Positions 17,746 to 25,988 are shown, counted from the stretch's first letter. The stretch: DNA of 64,000 bases from Phycisphaeraceae bacterium (GCA_019636655.1 JAHBXB010000007.1:1-64000), one strand, 5' to 3'. Notes: generated by a model from the letters alone, not told the origin. Numbers and translations: made by a program.

Positions 17746-18243
17746 TCAGAAGTGCGAGGCGCCATCAAAGTAGTGAGCAGGTGCCCGCAGTCGGCCCCGC
17801 GCCCAGTCCTTCATCGCGATGGTCGAATGAGCATGTTGGATCGTGGACCTGTTGAGCACTAGCGCCCGAACCCGGTCCTCGTCGGAGTAGGTCTCATCCA
17901 TCCATCCCACGAGCCACCGCAGGCCCCGTGTCATCGTGCGAGCCGACATCCGGTCCTCATGATCCGCCTCGCACCTGCAGAACAGGTCGAAGTGCGGACC
18001 ATGCCAGGACGTAGGCCGGAACTCAACTCCCCAATACCCGGACCCCGGAGGCGTCCTCTTGATGACAAAACGACTCGGAACGACACCGCAGTTCACGTAC
18101 ACGCCGGCGCCCCATCGGCTTCGTTGCAGATGAATGAGACGAGTCAGTTCGTCGCCGGTGCGCCAGAACAGTCCCCCACGACCCCTGTATCCAAGCGGTC
18201 TCGCGATCCCTCGCACCACCTTGGCCATTTCGGTGCAGTTCAT
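17746..18243 (-). CDS. DUF4304-like protein
   Basis: A 165-residue protein begins MNCTEMAKVVRGIARPLGYR. The pattern RPLGYRGRGGLFWRTGDELT, then LIHLQRSRWGAGVYVNCGV, corresponds to DUF4304, where a GF(K/R)xxGxxFxR motif is followed by a hydrophobic strand with Gln-Arg/Lys-Ser and an N-x-G strand. A WWG-type segment (GYWGVEFRPTSWHG) and a C-terminal helical region follow. The function is unknown. Such proteins are frequently strain-variable orphans, and some are placed with polymorphic-toxin immunity genes. Antisense to its neighbours, it is flanked by the hairpin at 17545 and the 18467 promoter. Confidence 0.5.
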   Translation of the reverse strand: MNCTEMAKVVRGIARPLGYRGRGGLFWRTGDELTRLIHLQRSRWGAGVYVNCGVVPSRFVIKRTPPGSGYWGVEFRPTSWHGPHFDLFCRCEADHEDRMSARTMTRGLRWLVGWMDETYSDEDRVRALVLNRSTIQHAHSTIAMKDWARGRLRAPAHYFDGASHF

Positions 18244-18429
18244 CGCTCAACGCGGCTGATCGCCGCTCTCAAGAAAGGGGTCACGGGTCTACGCACTCGA
18301 CAGCAGCCGAGTCCAAGTCTACTTCGTCGCCCCTTCCTGCATGGAGTCTCGCCGTCCATCCCATCGTCACCCATAACTCATTGCACGTACTCAACTTGAG
18401 CATCATTTGAAAATCCTATCAAAACCCTA

Positions 18430-18457
18430 TTGACATACCGTCAAAAACCCGTATCCT
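18430..18457 (+). promoter_or_regulatory. Strong sigma70-type promoter with overlapping direct repeat
   Basis: A consensus TTGACA (18430-18435) is spaced 16 bp from TATCCT (18452-18457). The start codon of the next gene is only nine nt past the -10 hexamer, so the transcript would be leaderless or nearly so. The AT-rich flank holds an imperfect direct repeat, TCAAAACCCTAT (from 18419) and TCAAAAACCCGTAT (from 18441), offset by 22 bp (two helical turns), which would suit a repressor or activator dimer. Confidence 0.6.
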
Positions 18458-18466
18458 GCACGGATC

Positions 18467-19177
18467 ATGCTCAACCTCCCCTCCTTCAACCCCTCCCCCG
18501 ACCTCGCGGCCAAGATCCTCGATTCCGTCACCGACCCCACCCTCACCCTCCGCGACGTCGCCGACCTCCACCACACCACGGTCGAAGCCCTCATCCTCTG
18601 GTTCGCCGAGCCCGAGATCGCGGAGCGCCTGGACCACATCGAGTCCACCATCGCCCGCCGCACCCGCATCGTCGCCTCCAACTTCCTCCCCGCGGCCACC
18701 ATCGCCCTGGGCCGCTCCATCGACGAGCACAACGCCGACGAAGCCCACTTCCCCGTCCGCCCCGGCGACCAGCGCGGCCTGGAACTCCGCCGCCGCTCCC
18801 GCGAAACCGCCCGCCGCGCCGCCGCACTCCTCCTTCGCCTCGCCAACTTCACCCCAGGTCCGCGCCGATACCGCGAGGCGCCGCAACCCCTCCCGCGCGA
18901 CACACCAAGTGACATCCCGGTTCCCAGCCCGAGCCCTGCGTCAACCCTCGCCCCCTCTTCGCCTCTCCCTTTCAACCCGGCCCCACATCCCGTCGCGTTC
19001 AATCCTTCCCATCCCCTTCCATCCGCTCCCGCGCCAGCAGCGCGGCGCCCAGCAGCCCCGCGTTGTCCTCCAGCGTGCTCGCCACCACATCCACCTGCTT
19101 GCACCGATCCGGGAACGCGTACTGCCGCGTCGCATGCCGAACCTTCTTCACGAACGGCTCCCCGAGCGCCTCCGTAA
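18467..19177 (+). CDS. Protein of unknown function with HTH-like N-terminus and Pro-rich tail
   Basis: The product is 236 residues if the frame runs to its stop. Residues ~10-130 look like a genuine helical domain: LAAKILDSVTDPTLTLRDVA and DLHHTTVEALILWFAEPEIA resemble a helix-turn-helix, followed by RLDHIESTIARRTRIVASNF and an Arg-rich helix (RETARRAAALLLRLANF). Beyond ~residue 135 the sequence is almost pure Pro/Ala/Ser, and its last 179 bp overlap the 3' end of the ROK gene on the other strand. The true C-terminus is therefore doubtful (a lost stop codon or sequencing frameshift near 18900-19000 is possible). A small DNA-binding protein is plausible; a terminase-small-subunit-like role is only speculation. 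Confidence 0.5.
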   Translation: MLNLPSFNPSPDLAAKILDSVTDPTLTLRDVADLHHTTVEALILWFAEPEIAERLDHIESTIARRTRIVASNFLPAATIALGRSIDEHNADEAHFPVRPGDQRGLELRRRSRETARRAAALLLRLANFTPGPRRYREAPQPLPRDTPSDIPVPSPSPASTLAPSSPLPFNPAPHPVAFNPSHPLPSAPAPAARRPAAPRCPPACSPPHPPACTDPGTRTAASHAEPSSRTAPRAPP

Positions 19178-19973
19178 ACCCGCCGCCCAGGATCACCCGC
19201 GGCAGCGACAGCAGCGTCACCGCGTTCGCCGCCGCCAGCCCGATCAGGTCCGCCGCGTCCTCCACCACCAGCCGCGTCAGGTCGTCGCCCTCGGCGTACG
19301 CCCGCGCGATCAACTTCGATTTGATCTTGTCCAGTTTCCCGTCCGTCAACTCCGACAGCGCCGAGGCGTTATTCGACCGGATCAGCATCTCCAGCCGCTT
19401 CGCGATGTTCGTCCGCGAGCAGAAGTTCTCGAGATTTCTTGCCCCGAACGGCGCCCCGGGAAACAGCGTCGTATGCCCGATCTCACCCGCCGTCAGAAAC
19501 CCGCCCGAATACAGCCGGTTGTTCAGCACCAGCCCGCCGCCCACGCCTGTCCCGATCCACACCCCCAGCATGTCCGAGGCCCCCTTCCCCGCGCCCAGTT
19601 TCCACTCCCCATACACCGCCACGTTCACGTCGTTGTCCACCACGATCGTCGTCTTGAGCCGGTCCTTCAGGATGTCCGCGAGCGGCACGTCCTTCCACCC
19701 CAGGTTCACCGCGTTGAGCACCACGCCCGACTCGGGGTCCACCGGGCTCGGCGCCCCGATCCCCACGCCCGCCAGGTCGCCGATCTCGACACCCGCCTGC
19801 TCGCACGCCTCCTCGATCCCGTTGATGAGCCGGTCCAGGACCTTGTGCATCCCCTGGTCCGCCTGCGTCCTCTTTCGGCTCGCGCCGATGATCGAGTCCG
19901 ACGCGTCGACGACGCCGATCTGCATGTTCGTGCCGCCGAGATCAACGCCGACGATGGGCCGTTCCTTGGGCAT
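18999..19973 (-). CDS. ROK-family sugar kinase (glucokinase-like)
   Basis: The product is 324 residues from the ATG ending 19973, with a GGAAG ribosome site just upstream and a TATGCT hexamer further out. The N-terminal phosphate-1 motif VGVDLGGTNMQIGVVD, the catalytic-loop VVDNDVNVAVYGEW with its Asp, and the adenosine segment VILGGGFTEALG define the hexokinase/actin-fold ROK group, which phosphorylates glucose, ManNAc or similar sugars with ATP. The ROK zinc motif (CxCGxxGCxE after GH) is absent: the stretch after GEIGHTT reads LFPGAPFGARNLENFCSRTN, with one Cys. Sugar specificity is unknown. The gene is followed by ispE in the same direction, 26 bp away. Confidence 0.8.
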   Translation of the reverse strand: MPKERPIVGVDLGGTNMQIGVVDASDSIIGASRKRTQADQGMHKVLDRLINGIEEACEQAGVEIGDLAGVGIGAPSPVDPESGVVLNAVNLGWKDVPLADILKDRLKTTIVVDNDVNVAVYGEWKLGAGKGASDMLGVWIGTGVGGGLVLNNRLYSGGFLTAGEIGHTTLFPGAPFGARNLENFCSRTNIAKRLEMLIRSNNASALSELTDGKLDKIKSKLIARAYAEGDDLTRLVVEDAADLIGLAAANAVTLLSLPRVILGGGFTEALGEPFVKKVRHATRQYAFPDRCKQVDVVASTLEDNAGLLGAALLARERMEGDGKD

Positions 19974-20037
19974 GCTCACTTCCTTGGATGAGCGCGCAGC
20001 ATACCCGCGCACCGCCGCATACGCACCCCGCGAGCCC

Positions 20038-21012
20038 CTACACGAACCGCGCCGGGAACATCACCAGATCCGGGAACCGCTCGCCCAGCTGCGCCATCAT
20101 CCTCGCCCGATCCCGCTGCGTCCGATCGCCCAGCAGGATGAACAGCGTGCTCCCCGTCCCGGTCACGTGCATCCGGATCCGCAGGTCCCGGTCCGCCTCC
20201 AGCCGGTACCGCCCCAGTTCCGCCAGCACGCTCGCCGCGGGCTCCGCGAGGTCGTTGAACAGCCGTTCGTCCGGGATCCGCCCGCTCCGCTGCGCCGTCG
20301 AAACGAACTCGCGGATCTCCGCCTCGCGCAGCGCCGGCGCCGCCACCATCTTGTCGAACGCGCCGTACACCGGTGCCGTGGGCGATGGAAACGGCGGGAA
20401 CAGCAGCAGCACGTCCCCCGCCAGTTCGCCCAGCCGCTCGATCGTCTCCCCAAGCCCCGTCACCAGCGCGGGACGAGGCGCGTCCCCGCGCGCATCCCAC
20501 GCCGATTCGCGCGGATCAATGAAATACGCGATGTCCGACCCCAGCGACCGGCTCAGTTCCGTCAGCGCCGGGCCGTCCAGCCCAAGGCCAAACAACGTGT
20601 TGACCGCCAGGAACATCGCCGCCGCGTCCGCCGAGCCGCCCCCGAGCCCGCCCCCCACCGGGATCCGCTTCACCATCGACAGGCTCAGCGGCAAGTCCCG
20701 CTTGGTGTGCGCCTCCAGCAGCCGGTGCGCCCGCACCGCGAGGTCCTTGTCGATCGGCCAGTCGATCGGGGTCTGTCGCGGCGCCTCCGCGTCCCACGCG
20801 ATTGTGTACGTGCTCTTCGCCCCCTCTGCCAGGCGCTCCAGCGTGAGCGTGTCGTGCAGGTCCAGCGCGGCCATCCACGACACAATCGGATGGAAGCCCT
20901 TGGGCGGCTGTGCCGGACCGACCGACAGCGCGAGGTTGATCTTCGCGTGCGCTCGACGGATCACCGAGGCCGACGCGGCTGGATCACTGCGATGGGGAGA
21001 TGGGGGGGTCAC
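20038..21012 (-). CDS. ispE: 4-diphosphocytidyl-2-C-methyl-D-erythritol kinase
   Basis: The product is 324 residues. IspE phosphorylates CDP-methylerythritol in the non-mevalonate isoprenoid pathway. The GHMP-kinase features are all visible: AHAKINLALSVG near residue 21 with the catalytic Lys, a FHPIVSWMAAL strand, the ATP loop PVGGGLGGGSADAAAMFLAV near residue 117, SLGSDIAYFI with the catalytic Asp, and a C-terminal MHVTGTGSTLFILLG glycine loop. The start is GTG (ending 21012), with TACCAT six nt upstream instead of a ribosome site. The gene lies 64 bp upstream of the ROK kinase and may share a transcript with it. It is divergent from the desaturase. Confidence 0.9.
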   Translation of the reverse strand: MTPPSPHRSDPAASASVIRRAHAKINLALSVGPAQPPKGFHPIVSWMAALDLHDTLTLERLAEGAKSTYTIAWDAEAPRQTPIDWPIDKDLAVRAHRLLEAHTKRDLPLSLSMVKRIPVGGGLGGGSADAAAMFLAVNTLFGLGLDGPALTELSRSLGSDIAYFIDPRESAWDARGDAPRPALVTGLGETIERLGELAGDVLLLFPPFPSPTAPVYGAFDKMVAAPALREAEIREFVSTAQRSGRIPDERLFNDLAEPAASVLAELGRYRLEADRDLRIRMHVTGTGSTLFILLGDRTQRDRARMMAQLGERFPDLVMFPARFV

Positions 21013-21018
21013 TTGTGA

Positions 21019-21024
21019 ATGGTA
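21019..21024 (-). promoter_or_regulatory. Candidate -10 element (TACCAT) of ispE, leaderless
   Basis: TACCAT ends six nt before the ispE GTG on the minus strand with no ribosome site between. The same hexamer at the same spacing precedes gatB. Confidence 0.35.
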
Positions 21025-21264
21025 AGGGGGCTATCCGGGCGATGAAACTCGTACAATCGCGGCCAGCACGCGCCGTGCCGGGCCTAGGCTGTTGTCGGCG
21101 GTCCGCTCGCTTCCGGATAAGGAGTTTCTGCCACGACACGCGCCCCGACGATCGATCTGGAGCGGAACCCCACCGGTCATGCCTCCATTGCGGCTTCGTT
21201 CGGCCCGGCCCCCGAAGCGGACGCCGCGGCGGCCGATCTTGGGCGCCTGGGTCTCCCGGCGGCA

Positions 21265-22134
21265 GTGGCCGGAATCCGCATCCGGTGGACCTACGCCCTG
21301 AGCATCGTGGCCCTGCACCTGCTCGCCCTTCTCGCCTTCGTCCCGTGGTTCTTCTCCTGGACCGGCGTCGCCGCGTGCGTCGCGGGGCTCTATGTCTTCG
21401 GAACCCTCGGCATCAACCTCGGCTACCACCGCCTGCTGACCCACCGCAGTTTTCGCTGTTCCAAGTGGCTCGAGCACACCGTCGCGATCCTCGGCGTCTG
21501 CTGCCTCCAGGAGGCGCCCGGCCGTTGGGTGGCCATCCACCGCAAGCACCACCAGCACTCCGACGAACAGCCCGATCCCCACAGCCCGCTGGTCACCTTC
21601 CTCTGGGGACACGTCGGCTGGCTGGTGATCGAGAACCGCGAGAGCGACTCGTTCCAGATGTACCATCGCTACGCCGGCGACCTGCTCCGGCAGCCCTTCT
21701 ACCTGGGGTTGGAGCGGCGCCTCCGCTGGTTCTGGGTCTACGTGGCCCACGCGGCGGTCTTCGGCCTGGTCGGCCTCGGTGCCGGGCTGCTCCTGGAGCG
21801 CGACTGGGCCCGGGCCGCTCAGTTCGCGCTCAGCCTTGTTCTCTGGGGCGTGGTCGTCAGGACCGTGCTGGTCTGGCACATCACCTGGAGCGTCAACTCC
21901 CTCAGCCACCTCTGGGGCTACAAGTCCCACGAGACCGGCGAGAACAGCCGCAACAACTGGTTCGTCGCCCTCATCTCCAATGGCGAGGGGTGGCACAACA
22001 ACCACCACGCCGACCAGCAGTCAGCCGCCCACGGCCACCGCTGGTGGGAACTCGATGTGACCTACCTGACCATTCGTGCCCTGGGCGCGATCGGCCTGGC
22101 CACACACATCAAGCGCCACGACCGGAACCACTGA
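21265..22134 (+). CDS. Membrane acyl-CoA/fatty-acid desaturase
   Basis: At least 289 residues from a GTG at 21265; coding sequence clearly continues upstream in frame to about 21124, giving up to ~333 residues. The three histidine clusters that bind the di-iron centre are in order: HRLLTH, HRKHHQH and a late WHNNHHADQ. Four hydrophobic helices are visible (ALSIVALHLLALLAFVPWFF, GVAACVAGLYVFGTLGINLG and two around residue 150-210). It matches the stearoyl-CoA/delta-9 desaturase group that introduces cis double bonds, using O2 and an electron donor, at the inner face of the membrane. An AAGGAG ribosome site at 21118-21123 has no ATG, GTG or TTG at proper spacing; an ACG at 21133 is the best placed codon. 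Confidence 0.85.
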   Translation: MAGIRIRWTYALSIVALHLLALLAFVPWFFSWTGVAACVAGLYVFGTLGINLGYHRLLTHRSFRCSKWLEHTVAILGVCCLQEAPGRWVAIHRKHHQHSDEQPDPHSPLVTFLWGHVGWLVIENRESDSFQMYHRYAGDLLRQPFYLGLERRLRWFWVYVAHAAVFGLVGLGAGLLLERDWARAAQFALSLVLWGVVVRTVLVWHITWSVNSLSHLWGYKSHETGENSRNNWFVALISNGEGWHNNHHADQQSAAHGHRWWELDVTYLTIRALGAIGLATHIKRHDRNH

Positions 22135-22148
22135 CATCACCTCCGGCA

Positions 22149-24035
22149 TCACTTGACCTTCGATTCGAGCTCTTCCCACCGGGCGTAGAGCGCGGCGACG
22201 GCGGCCTGCGCGGCGTCCAGTTCGGCGCACGCGCGGGCCATTTTGGCGTGGTCGGCCGTGACCGTCGGATCGGCAAGCCGGGCCTCCGCCGCGGCGGCCT
22301 GCTGCTCGGCCTCCACAATGCGCTCCTCGATCGAGTCGTACTCCCGCTGCTCGTTGTAGCCGAGCTTCTTGCGGGCGGCCGTCGGCGCCGGCGCGGCCTG
22401 GGCCGGCGCGGGCCGGGGGCGCACGGGCTTGGCCTCGGCCGGCGCGGGCCGGGGGCGCACGGGCTTGGCCTCGGCCGGGGCCGACGCCGCGAGCGCCTGG
22501 TCAACGCTCGCAAACGCTCGCGCCCCGCCGCGACCGTCCAGCGCGAACAGGTCCGTGCAGAGCCGGTTGAGCATCGCCCGATCGTGGGTCACCAGCAGCA
22601 GCGCACCGGGGAAATCTTCGAGCGCCTCCTCGAGCACCTCCAGCGTCGGGATGTCCAGGTCGTTGGTCGGCTCGTCGAGCACCAGGACATCGGCGGGCTC
22701 GAGCATGATGCGGGCGATGTGCACGCGGGCGAGCTCCCCGCCGCTCAGCGCGCCCACGGCCTGCGCCAGTTGCTCGTCGCGGAACAGGAACCGGCGGGAC
22801 CACGAGGTGATGTGCATCGCCTGGCCGCGGAACCGGACCTGGTCGCTGACGGGGCAGAGGGCCTCGGCCAGCGGTATGTCCTTCGGGAAGTCCTGCCGGT
22901 GCTGGCTGAAGACGACGATGCGCGGCCGCGGCTCGGCGAGGTCGATGCTGCCGGTGTCGGGCGCCAGGTCGCCGGTCAGCACGCGGATGAGCGTCGTCTT
23001 GCCGCTGCCGTTGGGCCCCAGGAGGCCGAGGCAGTCGCCGGCGCCGAGGCTCAGATCGACGCCGCTGAACAGCGACCGGCCGCCGAGCGACTTGGAGATG
23101 GACCGGGCGACCAGGAGTCTGCGGGTCTTGCGGCCGGTGGCCGTGAAGTCGACGCGGGCCCCCGATCCCGACGCGGCGGTGTTGCGGGTCTTGAGGTCGG
23201 CCAGCTCGTCGATGCGGTCGAGGCTGGCGAAGATGCGGCTCTTGGACTTGGTGCGGCGGGCCTGTGGGCCGCGGGCGAGCCATGCGAGATCCTTGCGGAC
23301 CTGGTTGGCGAGCGCCTGCTCGGCGCGGGCCTGTCCGGCAAGAAACTCCTCCTTGCGGCGGAGGAACTCGGTGTAGTTGCCGTCGGCGCTGAACAGGCCC
23401 TGCGGGTAGGCGCTGCTGAGTTCCACGACGCGGCTGGCCACGCTCTCGAGGAACGCGCGGTCGTGCGTGACGATGACCGACGCGAAGGTCGAGTCGGAGG
23501 AGGGGGGCCGCTTGAGCAACTCCTCGAGCCAGCGGATCCCCTCCACGTCGAGGTGGTTGGTCGGCTCGTCGAGCAGGAGCAGGTCGGGCTCGCCGCCGCC
23601 GTCGGCCAGGGCGCGGGCGATGGAGAGACGCTTGCGCCACCCGCCCGAGAGGTCCGCGGCGGGGGTCGCCGCGTGGCCATCATCGAAGCCGATGCGAGAG
23701 AGGATGAGGTCGGCCTGCAGTTCGGCCTCGTGCAGGTCGTGGACGCGGGGGCCGCCGGCGCGGAGCGCCGCCTGCACGACCACGTCGCGGGCCGCGAGTC
23801 CGGCGGGGAACAGGTCGAGCTGCGGGACGTAGACCGCACGCCGGCCCTTGGCGGTGGTGACGGTCCCCTCGTCGGGCGTCTCATCGCCGGCGAGGATCTT
23901 GAGCAGCGTGCTCTTGCCGGCCCCGTTGGGGCCGATGAACCCGACGCGCTCGCCCTCGAGGATACTGAGCGAGACGCCGTGGAACAGCCGGCGCAGGCCG
24001 TGGGTCTTCGAGATGTTCTGGGCGGAGAGGAGCAC
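22149..24035 (-). CDS. ABC-F family ATPase (Uup-like)
   Basis: The product is 628 residues with two ABC domains and no membrane segments. Domain 1 has Walker A GFIGPNGAGKSTLLKILAGD, signature LSGGWRKRLSIARAL and Walker B LLLLDEPTNHLD. Domain 2 has GLLGPNGSGKTTLIRVLTGD, LSGGELARVHIARIM and VLVLDEPTNDLD. The C-terminal coiled coil (EQREYDSIEERIVEAEQQAA) is typical of Uup, which acts on ribosomes or nucleic acids. The linker before it holds a twofold repeat of PAEAKPVRPRPA, encoded by a perfect 36-bp tandem duplication. The start is GTG, with TACGCT nine nt upstream. The gene is convergent with the desaturase at a 14-bp gap. Confidence 0.9.
   Translation of the reverse strand: MLLSAQNISKTHGLRRLFHGVSLSILEGERVGFIGPNGAGKSTLLKILAGDETPDEGTVTTAKGRRAVYVPQLDLFPAGLAARDVVVQAALRAGGPRVHDLHEAELQADLILSRIGFDDGHAATPAADLSGGWRKRLSIARALADGGGEPDLLLLDEPTNHLDVEGIRWLEELLKRPPSSDSTFASVIVTHDRAFLESVASRVVELSSAYPQGLFSADGNYTEFLRRKEEFLAGQARAEQALANQVRKDLAWLARGPQARRTKSKSRIFASLDRIDELADLKTRNTAASGSGARVDFTATGRKTRRLLVARSISKSLGGRSLFSGVDLSLGAGDCLGLLGPNGSGKTTLIRVLTGDLAPDTGSIDLAEPRPRIVVFSQHRQDFPKDIPLAEALCPVSDQVRFRGQAMHITSWSRRFLFRDEQLAQAVGALSGGELARVHIARIMLEPADVLVLDEPTNDLDIPTLEVLEEALEDFPGALLLVTHDRAMLNRLCTDLFALDGRGGARAFASVDQALAASAPAEAKPVRPRPAPAEAKPVRPRPAPAQAAPAPTAARKKLGYNEQREYDSIEERIVEAEQQAAAAEARLADPTVTADHAKMARACAELDAAQAAVAALYARWEELESKVK
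22405..22476. repeat. Perfect 36-bp tandem duplication
   Basis: Two exact copies of a 36-bp unit (22405-22440 and 22441-22476) lie in frame inside the ABC-F gene and encode two copies of a 12-residue Pro/Arg/Lys linker. Being perfect at the DNA level, the duplication is probably recent and may vary in copy number between strains. Confidence 0.85.
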
Positions 24036-24044
24036 GCGTCGGGG

Positions 24045-24050
24045 AGCGTA
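24045..24050 (-). promoter_or_regulatory. Candidate -10 element (TACGCT) of the ABC-F gene, leaderless
   Basis: TACGCT ends nine nt before the GTG start on the minus strand; no ribosome site lies between. Confidence 0.4.
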
Positions 24051-24071
24051 GCGGCGCCCCGATGCCGGGGG

Positions 24072-25820
24072 CTATTCGTCGTTGGAGGGTGGGGCGGTCC
24101 AGACTTCGCGGATGAGGTTCAGGTACGCGGCCTGGGCGGAGTCCTTGTCCTTGATGGTGCGCTCGATGGTGGCGAGGCCCTCGCGGACGGCGGCGGTGTC
24201 GCGGAACTGGTAGCCCATGTAGGCGAGGAGGGCCGCGGCGGCCTTGCGGGATTCCTCGTCGGAGGAGTTGAGCTGGTTGCGGAGCTGGCGCTCGATCTCG
24301 TCCCAGCGGGCCTTGGCCGGGAGGAGCTTGGCCTCGTAGCGGACGCCGACGAGTTCGGGGTTGTTGAGAAGGAGGTTGCGGAGGTTGGCCGCGGCGGAGA
24401 GGTAGAGGCCGGCGCCGATCTGGGAGTGGAGGCGGCCGATCTGGGCGAGGGTGTCGCCGGGGATGGTGCCCAGGGCGCGGGCGAACTGGTCCTCGGCGTC
24501 GAAGTAGCGGCCTTCGCCGAGGGCCCGCTGACCGCCGACCATGAACTCGGAATAGGCGAGGTTGGACTGGATGCCCGAGGGATCGAAGGTCTTGATGGTG
24601 AGCTTGGCGCTCTTGATCTTCTCGACGGTGTCGGCGTTGATCGCGTGGGCCCCGATGCCGATGAGGCGGTCCTCGGCGTCCTTGCGGGCCTTGGCGGCGG
24701 CAGCATCGGCGGTGGGGTCGATGATCTCGCCGGTGCGTTCATTGACGCGCATGCCGGAGGTGATGAGCCGCTCGCGCTGGCGGGGGGCTGAGGTGTCGGC
24801 GATCGGGGCGTCGCGGAGTTTGCTCTTGAGTTCGGTGAGTTCCTGGCGCCAGGCGTTGATGGCGTCGGCGGACTTGTCGCCTGACGAGTCGCCGGGCTGG
24901 GTGACATCCGGGGGTGCGGCGGCGGGGGTTTCGGGGATCTCCTTGTCGCCGACCTCGGGCTGATTGGTGGGCATGGTGTAGTTGGTGATCACCATGGTGT
25001 TGATCTGGGTGCTGAGGTAGTCGTTGGTGTTCGTGCCCGTCTCGGTGGCGATCTGGGTGTTGTCCTGCGTGTAGGACTGGGCGTTGGGGAGCATGTTGCC
25101 GCGGAGCGAGACCTCGAGGCCGCCGCGGGCCATGGGGTCGCGCTGGACGCGGATGCGCTGGTCGGGGGTGGCGAGGGCGCCGGCCTCGCGGGCGCCCTGG
25201 TTGAGGTCGGAGGCGAGGCTGTAGACCTTGACACCAAGGAGGGGGCTGGCGGCGTAGCCGGTGGACGAGCCGTCATCGGCCTGTCGAGTGGTGAGCATGG
25301 TGGGGGCGATGGACTGGGCGGCGAGGTACTGGGCGGTGGAGCGGGCGGAGGCGGCCGCGTACTCGCCCTGGGGGACGACACCTTCGCGGGCGACGGAGTA
25401 GCCGCCGGCGAGGGAGGTGCTGACGCCCTGACCGGTGGCGAGGGAGCGCTGGTAGGAGATGGCGTCGGTGGTGCGGATGCCCTGGGCAGAGAGGGCGGAG
25501 GTGGAGGAATCGCGGAGGTAGGGGTAGATGTTGTTGACGGGGAGGGACTGGGCGAACTCCTGGTCGGCGGGGAGAACGGAGTCGCCGCGGAACTCCTTGC
25601 CGCCGGCGACGGTGCGGTTGACGACGGCGTTTTGGTAGCGGAGTTCGGCCTGGAAATCGCGGACCCTGGTATTGACACCGCCGGAGCCGCGCTGGAGGTT
25701 GTTGTCAAGGCGCTGGCCGTTGCCGAGGGCGTTCTGGGCGCTGGCGGGTGTCGCGGCGAGGCCGGCGGCGAGGAGGATCGCGGAAACGGAGAGGAGCGGA
25801 GTACGGTTCATGTTCCTCAT
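24072..25820 (-). CDS. Large exported protein of unknown function with TPR-like C-terminus
   Basis: About 582 residues. Three in-frame ATGs (ending 25823, 25820 and 25811) cluster behind GGAGGTGG; the middle one has the best spacing. A signal peptide (MNRTPLLSVSAILLAAGLAATPASA) is followed by an Asn/Gln-rich, low-helix region (residues ~30-290) with many Tyr/Gln pairs, and then a helical part from ~320. YFDAEDQFARALGTIPGDTLA and the following residues (IGRLHSQIGAGLYLSAAANL) look like tetratricopeptide repeats. No enzymatic motif is visible. It is presumably periplasmic or part of the envelope or an extracellular assembly. It is divergent in base composition from nothing nearby and is probably a planctomycete-specific protein. 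Confidence 0.6.
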   Translation of the reverse strand: MRNMNRTPLLSVSAILLAAGLAATPASAQNALGNGQRLDNNLQRGSGGVNTRVRDFQAELRYQNAVVNRTVAGGKEFRGDSVLPADQEFAQSLPVNNIYPYLRDSSTSALSAQGIRTTDAISYQRSLATGQGVSTSLAGGYSVAREGVVPQGEYAAASARSTAQYLAAQSIAPTMLTTRQADDGSSTGYAASPLLGVKVYSLASDLNQGAREAGALATPDQRIRVQRDPMARGGLEVSLRGNMLPNAQSYTQDNTQIATETGTNTNDYLSTQINTMVITNYTMPTNQPEVGDKEIPETPAAAPPDVTQPGDSSGDKSADAINAWRQELTELKSKLRDAPIADTSAPRQRERLITSGMRVNERTGEIIDPTADAAAAKARKDAEDRLIGIGAHAINADTVEKIKSAKLTIKTFDPSGIQSNLAYSEFMVGGQRALGEGRYFDAEDQFARALGTIPGDTLAQIGRLHSQIGAGLYLSAAANLRNLLLNNPELVGVRYEAKLLPAKARWDEIERQLRNQLNSSDEESRKAAAALLAYMGYQFRDTAAVREGLATIERTIKDKDSAQAAYLNLIREVWTAPPSNDE

Positions 25821-25902
25821 CATCCACCTCCCAAGGGGGGGTTGAGGGCCTCGGACCTGGTCGGGGCTGGCGCAGGGGCCACCCCGGCGGACGTACAATG
25901 AA

Positions 25903-25908
25903 AGTGTA
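25903..25908 (-). promoter_or_regulatory. Candidate -10 (TACACT) with nearby palindrome ACACATGTGT
   Basis: On the minus strand TACACT lies ~80 nt upstream of the 24072-25820 gene. About 26 bp further upstream is the perfect palindrome ACACATGTGT (about 25934-25943), embedded in TCACACATGTGTCACA, which could be a regulator site. Confidence 0.3.
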
Positions 25909-25988
25909 TCTCGGGCGGCGGGAGAAGCCCGTCACACATGTGTCACAAATGGCGGCAAAATATGGGTTGTGGTTGGGAGGCGCGAGCG

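Noticed and set aside
21000-24791. Plus-strand 1263-residue open frame
   Set aside because: It spans the desaturase in the wrong frame and the ABC-F and periplasmic genes in antisense; the product is biased and has no domain pattern.
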